18,868 nucleotides of DNA from an uncultured Collinsella sp. GTDB taxonomy: Bacteria; Actinomycetota; Coriobacteriia; Coriobacteriales; Coriobacteriaceae. The translations under genes were made by a program, and so were the position numbers. The number at the start of each line of letters is the position of its first letter. Position 1 is the first letter of the stretch. The notes beneath the pieces were generated by a model. The model was not told the origin of the DNA, ran no database searches, and saw only the letters and a program-made list of their open reading frames with translations. Below, one piece after another: positions 13,675 through 18,868 of this stretch. Location: positions 1-18,868 of the forward strand of contig CABSAN010000041.1 in the NCBI GenBank assembly GCA_902475785.1, in the 5' to 3' direction.

Positions 13675-15051
13675 CTATGCCCTCAGCAGATAGCGCACCT
13701 CGTAGGGCGCAAGTTCAAGGGAGCCCGTCAGCTCGACCGTGGGCGCATCGTCGGCAAGCAGGTCGACGAAGGGGCCGCTGAGTTCGCCGGCTCCAAAGGT
13801 GTAGGGCTCGTTCACGGCATTGACCGCCACGAGCACCGTCGCGTCGTCGCAGGCGCGCTCGAACAGCAGCTGCTTGTTCTGGATCGCCACGTTGCGATAG
13901 GCACCGTAGTTGAGGGCACGGGCCGCCGCGTCGTTTGCCGAGCGTAGGTGCGCCAGCTGCGTGACAAATGTCGTCAGCTCGTTGGGCGCGGGCTCATCGA
14001 GCGCAGGACGTAGCGCCCAATCGCCATCGGGGCCGCCCTTTTCGCCGGCAATCCCCCACTCGCTGCCGTAGTAGACGCACGGAATGCCCGGCATACCAAA
14101 GAGCATGCCGTAGGCGGGGCGCAGGCAGGACTTGTCCGTCAGGATGCTCGCCAGGCGCGGCACGTCGTGGTTGTCGACAAACGACAGCAGGTGCTTGCCG
14201 CGATAAATGCACCACGGGTCACCGCCAAACTGACGGTGCAACGAATGGGCGATCTCGAACATGTTGACCGAGTTAAAGCTGGAGTACAGGCCCTTGTAGC
14301 ACTCGTAGTTGGTGCAGGAGTCGAGCATCTCGTCGTTGACGATCTGGTTGTAGTCGCCGTGGAGCGTCTCGCCGATCAGCACAAAGTCGGGCTTGAGCTC
14401 ACGGGTAAAAGTATGCAGGCGGCGCATAAAGTCGCGGTCGAGCATATAGGCGACGTCCAGGCGCAGACCGTCGACGCCAAAGACCTCGGCCCAGTGACGC
14501 ACAGACTCAAGCAGGTAATCGACCACAGCGGGGTTTTGCAGGTTGAGCTTCACAAGCTCAAAATGGCCCTCCCAGCCCTCGTACCAAAAGCCGTCGCCGT
14601 AGCACGAGTCACCGTCAAAGCTGATGTGGAACCAATCCTTGTAGGGCGAGTCCCACTTGCGCTCCTGCACATCGCGGAAGGCCCAAAAGCCGCGACCGAC
14701 GTGGTTGAAGACGGCATCGAGCACCACGCGGATGCCATGGGCGTGCAGCGTCTCGCACACGGCGGCAAAATCGGCATCCCCACCCAGGCGACGGTCGATA
14801 TGGCGCAGGCTGCGCGTGTCGTAGCCGTGGCTATCAGACTCGAGCGGCGGGTTGATGAGCACAGCGCCAACGCCGAGTTCCTGCAGGTAGTCGGCCCACT
14901 GGGCGATCTTCATGATGGGAGCATTGGGATTGGGCGCAGCGTTGGCGGCCTGGGCGAGCTCATCCTCGGCAACGGGCGCGGCGTTTTCGCGCGGAGCTCC
15001 ACAAAAGCCCAGCGGATAAATCTGATAGAACGTCGTCTCGTATGCCCACAT
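13675..15051 (-). CDS. GH13 alpha-amylase family glycoside hydrolase
   Basis: Cytoplasmic GH13 enzyme acting on alpha-glucans or maltodextrins; 458 aa with a (beta/alpha)8 barrel and a C-terminal beta domain. Numbered from the ATG at 15051. Conserved regions seen: DAVFNH (112-117), GLRLDV with nucleophile Asp199 and Arg197, LIGETL with acid/base Glu228, and FVDNHD with Asp296 as third acid. GMPGIPCVYYG is typical of the family. There is no signal peptide, so an intracellular maltodextrinase or glucosidase role is likely; the exact specificity is unknown. The frame opens 11 codons earlier, but GGGAGG with 5-nt spacing marks the ATG at 15051, and the family-like MWAYETTFYQIYPLGF follows. It is followed by the glycosylase gene with a 3-base gap. 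A TACAAT lies upstream at 15087-15092 but has no good -35. Confidence 0.95.
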   Translation of the reverse strand: MWAYETTFYQIYPLGFCGAPRENAAPVAEDELAQAANAAPNPNAPIMKIAQWADYLQELGVGAVLINPPLESDSHGYDTRSLRHIDRRLGGDADFAAVCETLHAHGIRVVLDAVFNHVGRGFWAFRDVQERKWDSPYKDWFHISFDGDSCYGDGFWYEGWEGHFELVKLNLQNPAVVDYLLESVRHWAEVFGVDGLRLDVAYMLDRDFMRRLHTFTRELKPDFVLIGETLHGDYNQIVNDEMLDSCTNYECYKGLYSSFNSVNMFEIAHSLHRQFGGDPWCIYRGKHLLSFVDNHDVPRLASILTDKSCLRPAYGMLFGMPGIPCVYYGSEWGIAGEKGGPDGDWALRPALDEPAPNELTTFVTQLAHLRSANDAAARALNYGAYRNVAIQNKQLLFERACDDATVLVAVNAVNEPYTFGAGELSGPFVDLLADDAPTVELTGSLELAPYEVRYLLRA

Positions 15052-15056
15052 AGCAA

Positions 15057-15062
15057 CCTCCC
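15057..15062 (-). promoter_or_regulatory. Ribosome binding site of the GH13 gene
   Basis: GGGAGG on the minus strand, 5 nt before the ATG at 15051. It decides that start against the longer frame beginning at 15084. Confidence 0.75.
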
Positions 15063-15122
15063 GGTAAGCGCAACACAACGACATCCATTGTATGCCCGGC
15101 TTGTATCCTCTTCCCCAAAATA

Positions 15123-15189
15123 AGTTGCGGTGGAATAGTTCCTGTTTGGGCCTTCAGAGGCCTTAAACAGGAACTATTCCACCGCAACT
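15123..15189. repeat. 25-bp perfect inverted repeat, extended hairpin
   Basis: The arms at 15123-15147 and 15165-15189 are perfect reverse complements over 25 bp (AGTTGCGGTGGAATAGTTCC plus CTGTTT less its first shared base, and its complement). The 17-nt centre forms a further GGCCT/AGGCC stem with a TCAG loop. On the minus strand it is followed by TTATTTT, so it may act as the sotB terminator. The perfection over 25 bp is beyond what a terminator needs and suggests an interspersed palindromic element. It lies in the 153-bp gap between sotB and the GH13 gene. Confidence 0.88.
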
Positions 15190-15204
15190 GATGAGGAAAC
15201 GTGA

Positions 15205-16401
15205 TTAGGCGACAGGCTTGGCGCGGCGAATGGCTGGGAACATCACCGTGATGGCGAGGATGACGCCCACGGCGGCGATTGCGCCACCTGCGCAGCCGAT
15301 CCAAGCGATGCCGGGACCCGAAACCACGGCTCCGCCGATCGCGGTGCCCGTGCCGATACCTAAATTGAACAGGCCCGAGAAGATCGACATGGCGACGGCC
15401 GACGAGTCCACCGGCGTGTACTTGATGAGCTCGGCCTGAAACGCCACGTTAAAGGCCGTGGCGCAGCAGCCCCACAGTGCGCAAACAGCGAGAACCGCAG
15501 CGAGCGACGATGCGGTCGGGCCCATGAGCAGCAGGGCCACCGGCACGCCGGAGAGCGTAATCGCGAGAAACGGGAACCGGTGCCCATCGAACAGCCGGCC
15601 GAACAGCCAGCTTCCGAGCAGGCCAGAGCAGCCGAACGCCGTCAGCGTCATGGTGATGGCGCTTGCGTCGACATGCGCGACCTGAGCCAGGAACGGCTCG
15701 ATATAGCTATAGCCCGCGTAATAGCCGGTCGCCATGAACACCGTGACCACATAAAGCGCGATGAGGAACGGGTTCTTGAGCAGCTCGGGCAGCTGCTTGA
15801 GCGTAAAACGCTCGCCCGCTGGCATGGTGGGGAACACCGTGGCCTGGTAGACGACCGCGACAGCAGACAGCGCTCCGACCACGGCAAACGTCATACGCCA
15901 GCCCACGGCCAGGCCAATGGCGCGGCCGAGCGGTAGGCCGAAGATCTGTGCGATGGAAGAGCCCGTGGCGATCATGCTGATGGCGAGCGCCCCATGGCGC
16001 GTGTCAACCAGGCGCGACGCCATGATCGAGGCGACCGACCAGAACACGGCATGCGCGCAGGCGACCACCAGGCGCGCGCAAACCAAAATGGGATAGGTGG
16101 GCGCCACGGCGGACAGGAACTGGCCGAGCGAGAACACGGCGAGCACGCCCAGCAGCATCCGCTTGAACTCAAAGCGCGAAGCGAACACCATAAGCGGCAG
16201 CGACAGCAGCATGACGCCCCAAGCGTAGACCGAGATCATGATGCCGGCCTGAGCCTCGGTGAGCGAGAACGACGCGGCAATATCAGTCAGAAGGCCGATG
16301 GGCATGAACTCCGACGTGTTGAACACGAACGCACAGCAGGTGAGCCCGATAAGCGGGAGCCACTGCTTGAGCGTGATGCCGTCTTGCCTTGCTTGACTCA
16401 T
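15205..16401 (-). CDS. sotB: MFS sugar/drug efflux transporter, SotB-like
   Basis: Inner-membrane major facilitator superfamily exporter of the DHA1 type, 398 aa with about 12 predicted membrane helices. It resembles E. coli SotB (YdeA), a proton-driven sugar efflux protein: FNTSEFMPIGLLTDIAASF near the first loop, ISVYAWGVMLLSLPLM in helix 2, CAHAVFWSVASIMASRL in helix 4, GLPLGRAIG..VGWRMTF in helix 5, and YSYIEPFLAQVA after helix 6. The substrate (arabinose, IPTG or lactose in E. coli) is not determined here; amino acid or drug export is possible. The frame opens at a TTG (16416), but GGAG at 9 nt before the ATG at 16401 favours the shorter start. It has its own candidate promoter. Confidence 0.88.
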   Translation of the reverse strand: MSQARQDGITLKQWLPLIGLTCCAFVFNTSEFMPIGLLTDIAASFSLTEAQAGIMISVYAWGVMLLSLPLMVFASRFEFKRMLLGVLAVFSLGQFLSAVAPTYPILVCARLVVACAHAVFWSVASIMASRLVDTRHGALAISMIATGSSIAQIFGLPLGRAIGLAVGWRMTFAVVGALSAVAVVYQATVFPTMPAGERFTLKQLPELLKNPFLIALYVVTVFMATGYYAGYSYIEPFLAQVAHVDASAITMTLTAFGCSGLLGSWLFGRLFDGHRFPFLAITLSGVPVALLLMGPTASSLAAVLAVCALWGCCATAFNVAFQAELIKYTPVDSSAVAMSIFSGLFNLGIGTGTAIGGAVVSGPGIAWIGCAGGAIAAVGVILAITVMFPAIRRAKPVA

Positions 16402-16434
16402 ATATAACGTCTCCAATCATTTTGAGCGGAGGCG

Positions 16435-16464
16435 ATTATATAGCAACGGCCCCGCATCCGTCAG
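16435..16464 (-). promoter_or_regulatory. Candidate sotB promoter
   Basis: On the minus strand CTGACG (16459-16464), 18 nt and a perfect TATAAT (16435-16440). The start would be near 16428, with a leader of about 27 nt. The -35 falls inside the loop of the upstream terminator hairpin, so the two signals are merged. Confidence 0.65.
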
Positions 16465-16481
16465 CAACAGATGCGGGGCCG
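16447..16481 (-). terminator. Terminator-like hairpin of feoAB
   Basis: CGGCCCCGCATC (16447-16458) and its perfect complement (16470-16481) form a 12-bp GC-rich stem with an 11-nt loop. It lies about 42 nt after the feoAB stop. The following minus-strand bases (TTGCTATATAAT) are a poor U-tract, so termination may be partial or Rho-assisted. Confidence 0.65.
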
Positions 16482-16522
16482 AAAACAATTCGATACACGG
16501 AGGTTGCGCCGTCAATAAATAA

Positions 16523-18868
16523 CTAAGCCAGCCCCAGCAATATGCCCGCCGAATGCACGACCAACGCCACGATCCAGGCGACTGCCACCTGAAACGCGAA
16601 CACGGCAACGGCGTAGCGCGCGCCCAGCTCGCTCTTGACGGCGCCGATGGCCGCCACGCACGGCGGGTACAGCAACGTAAAGACTAGGAACACGTAAGCG
16701 GTAAACGGCGAAAACATGGTCGACAGTGCCGCGGGCGAGGTCGCGCCCAAAAGCACCGTGAGGGTCGAGATGACACTCTCCTTGGCAATGAGTCCCGTAA
16801 CGAGTGCCGTCGAGGCGCGCCAGTCGCCAAAGCCAAGCGGCGCCAGCAGCGGAGCGATAATGCTACCCAGACCGGCAAGCAGACTCTGCGACTGATCGGC
16901 GACCACATTAAAGCGGATATCGAACGTCTGCAGGAACCAGATGACCACAGTCGCGGCAAAGATAATGGTAAAGGCCTTGGTAATAAAGTCTTTGGCCTTA
17001 TCCCATGCCAGCATCACCGTCGTCTTGACGCTCGGCAGGCGGTAATTGGGAAGCTCCATGATAAACGGCACCGGGTCGCCCTTAAATGCCGTGCGGTTGA
17101 GCACCAAAGCCGCGATGCAACCGACCGCGATACCAATCAGATAGAGCGAGACCATGGCGGGGACCGTCGCCTGCGGGAAAAACGCCCCGCACAGCAGACC
17201 GTAGACCGGCAACTTGGCCGAGCAGCTCATGAACGGCGTGAGCATGACCGTCATCTTGCGGTCGTGCTCGGATGGGAGCGTACGGGTCGACATGATAGCC
17301 GGCACGGTGCAGCCAAAACCGACGAGCATGGGCACGAAGCTGCGGCCCGACAGGCCAAAGCGACGCAACACCTTATCCATGACAAAGGCCACGCGCGCCA
17401 TGTATCCGGAGTCTTCCAGAATGGAGAGGAACAAGAAGAGCACGACGATAATCGGCAGGAAGGTCAGCACGCTGCCCACACCCGTAAGCACGCCGTCGAC
17501 AGCCAGCGAGCGCACCACATCGTTGGTGCCGAACGCCTTGAGACCCGCATCGGCCGAGGCGATGATGGCAGCAATACCGTCCTCCATAAGCCCCTGCAGC
17601 GCCGCGCCGATCACGCCAAACGTCAGCCAAAAAACGAGACCCATGATCACTAGGAACGCCGGGATGGCCGTGTAACGACCTGTCAGGATGCGGTCAATCT
17701 TGACGGAGCGCACGTGCTCGCGGCTCTCGTGCGGCTTGACGACGCAACGCCCGCACACGTCACCGATAAAGCTAAAGCGCATATCGGCCAGCGCGGACAG
17801 TCGGTCGGTACCGGCCTCGCCCTCCATCTGGGTAATGATGTGCTCGATGGCGTCAAGCTCGTTGCGGTCCAGGTGAAGCGCCTCGGTCACCAGCTCGTCG
17901 CCCTCAACCAGCTTGGTCGCCGCAAAACGCACGGGAATGTGCGCCGTCGCGGCATGGTCCTCGATAAGGTTGGCGATGCCGTGAATGCAGCGATGCAGCG
18001 CGCCGCCGTCCGGACCATCGGGCGCGCAGAAGTCCAGGCGACCGGGGCGCTCGCGGAACCGTGCCACGTGCAGGGCGTGGTCCACCAGCTCGCCGATGCC
18101 CTCGTTGCGGGCGGCGCTAATGGGAACAACGGGCACGCCCATCAGGCTCTCGAGCAGGTTAACGTCGATGGCGCCGCCGTTGGCCGTCACCTCGTCCATC
18201 ATATTGAGCGCGATGACCATGGGGCGATCGAGCTCCATAAGCTGCAGCGTTAGGTACAGATTGCGCTCGATGTTGGTAGCGTCGATGATGTCGATGATGG
18301 CGTCGGGATGCTCATCCAGGATAAACTGGCGGCTTACGATCTCTTCGCCCGTGTACGGCGACAGCGAGTAGATGCCGGGCAGGTCGGTGACGCTCGCCTC
18401 GGGGTGGTTGCGGATGGTGCCGTCTTTGCGGTCGACCGTCACGCCGGGAAAGTTACCAACGTGCTGGTTGGAGCCCGTCAGCTGGTTAAACAGCGTGGTC
18501 TTACCGCAGTTTTGGTTGCCGGCGAGGGCAAAATGAAGCGGTGCGCCCTCGGGCACGGCCGTTTTTGCCGCACGGGGCGAATACGTCCCCTCGCCGAGTG
18601 CCGGGTGCTCCGTCGTGCCGATTGCGGCGTTTGCGCGCGGGCCGGTATCGGTGTCGTGCACATCCACGAGCTCAATGCGAGCGGCATCGTCCTTGCGCAG
18701 CGTCAACTCGTAGCCACGCAGGCGAATCTCGAGCGGGTCGCCCATAGGGGCGTACTTCATCATGGTGACTTCGGTGCCCGGCGTTAGGCCCATGTCCAAA
18801 ATATGTTGTCGGAGTGCCTGATCGTCCGATGCCACCGATGCGACAACGGCGTCCTTTCCAATCTCGAG
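16523..18868 (-). CDS. feoB: FeoA-FeoB fusion ferrous iron transporter, partial (5-prime end outside the window)
   Basis: Membrane Fe2+ importer with a GTPase domain. The frame is open to the right edge; 781 codons are visible. Numbering is from the first visible codon. An FeoA-like SH3 domain comes first (about 1-68, with DDQALRQHILDMGLTPGTEV and APMGDPLEIRLRGYELTLR). A linker leads to the FeoB G domain: G1 GNQNCGKT at 117-124, NFPGVTV switch I, G3 DLPG at 162-165, G4 NMMD at 222-225, and SAA near 251. A helical cytosolic part and then the polytopic domain begin near 403, with the gate motif TPFMSCSAKLPVYG and the C-terminal YPPCVAAIGAVKSELG. A GTG at 18835 is an internal Val, because FeoA sequence (GKDAVVASVASDDQ) continues upstream of it. 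FeoA and FeoB are separate genes in many bacteria; this fusion occurs in several lineages. Gene start and promoter are not visible. Confidence 0.95.
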   Translation of the reverse strand, partial: LEIGKDAVVASVASDDQALRQHILDMGLTPGTEVTMMKYAPMGDPLEIRLRGYELTLRKDDAARIELVDVHDTDTGPRANAAIGTTEHPALGEGTYSPRAAKTAVPEGAPLHFALAGNQNCGKTTLFNQLTGSNQHVGNFPGVTVDRKDGTIRNHPEASVTDLPGIYSLSPYTGEEIVSRQFILDEHPDAIIDIIDATNIERNLYLTLQLMELDRPMVIALNMMDEVTANGGAIDVNLLESLMGVPVVPISAARNEGIGELVDHALHVARFRERPGRLDFCAPDGPDGGALHRCIHGIANLIEDHAATAHIPVRFAATKLVEGDELVTEALHLDRNELDAIEHIITQMEGEAGTDRLSALADMRFSFIGDVCGRCVVKPHESREHVRSVKIDRILTGRYTAIPAFLVIMGLVFWLTFGVIGAALQGLMEDGIAAIIASADAGLKAFGTNDVVRSLAVDGVLTGVGSVLTFLPIIVVLFLFLSILEDSGYMARVAFVMDKVLRRFGLSGRSFVPMLVGFGCTVPAIMSTRTLPSEHDRKMTVMLTPFMSCSAKLPVYGLLCGAFFPQATVPAMVSLYLIGIAVGCIAALVLNRTAFKGDPVPFIMELPNYRLPSVKTTVMLAWDKAKDFITKAFTIIFAATVVIWFLQTFDIRFNVVADQSQSLLAGLGSIIAPLLAPLGFGDWRASTALVTGLIAKESVISTLTVLLGATSPAALSTMFSPFTAYVFLVFTLLYPPCVAAIGAVKSELGARYAVAVFAFQVAVAWIVALVVHSAGILLGLA

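Noticed and set aside
15087..15092. TACAAT as -10 of a GH13 gene promoter
   Set aside because: No acceptable -35 at 16-18 bp; the nearest candidate, TTGGGG, is 20 bp away. It is left unannotated.
18833..18835. GTG as start of FeoB
   Set aside because: FeoA-type sequence continues in frame upstream to the window edge, so this is an internal valine.

Overview
The window is about 18.9 kb of high-GC DNA whose proteins are of actinobacterial type. The beta-prime subunit carries the long acidic coiled-coil insert seen in actinobacteria, and the beta rifampicin region has an actinobacterial-like sequence. I infer a gut-associated member of Coriobacteriia, with Collinsella or a close relative as best guess. 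That is a judgement from protein character and gene order, not a database result. Nearly everything lies on the minus strand; one gene (12444..13106) is on the plus strand. I see no rRNA, tRNA, IS element, CRISPR array or prophage gene.

Layout, from low to high coordinates. (1) 1-7977: rpoC then rpoB, transcribed rpoB to rpoC with no gap, giving beta and beta-prime of RNA polymerase. (2) 7978-8485: the rpoB control region, with a candidate promoter, an SOS-box-like dyad and three palindromes spaced exactly 62 bp apart, closed by the galU terminator. (3) 8486-9394: galU (UDP-glucose synthesis), lying between rpoB and the ribosomal stalk genes. (4) 9642-10955: the rplJ-rplL unit with its own strong promoter, an L10 leader RNA with attenuator, and a strong final terminator. 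(5) 10985-11182: an unassigned, heavily structured intergenic stretch. (6) 11214-12350: a class I aminotransferase, divergent from a flavodoxin-like protein of unknown role (12444-13106), which ends one base from a convergent UDG-superfamily (hypoxanthine-type) DNA glycosylase gene (13108-13671). (7) 13675-15051: an intracellular GH13 alpha-amylase-type enzyme, apparently translationally coupled to the glycosylase gene. (8) 15123-15189: a 25-bp perfect inverted repeat. (9) 15205-16401: a SotB-like MFS efflux transporter. (10) 16523 to the right edge: a FeoA-FeoB fusion for ferrous iron uptake, cut by the window end.

Transcription and translation machinery (rpoBC, rplJL) is thus interleaved with sugar metabolism (galU, GH13) and transport. 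The usual contiguous rplJL-rpoBC block is split by galU and two terminators, so each block appears to be controlled separately.

The most striking signal is in the beta-prime C-terminal tail. About 230 residues follow the normal end of the protein, and within them is a segment that aligns without gaps to the C-terminal domain of the alpha subunit. It keeps most of the alphaCTD residues that bind DNA. If real, this polymerase carries an extra UP-element- or activator-type reader on beta-prime.
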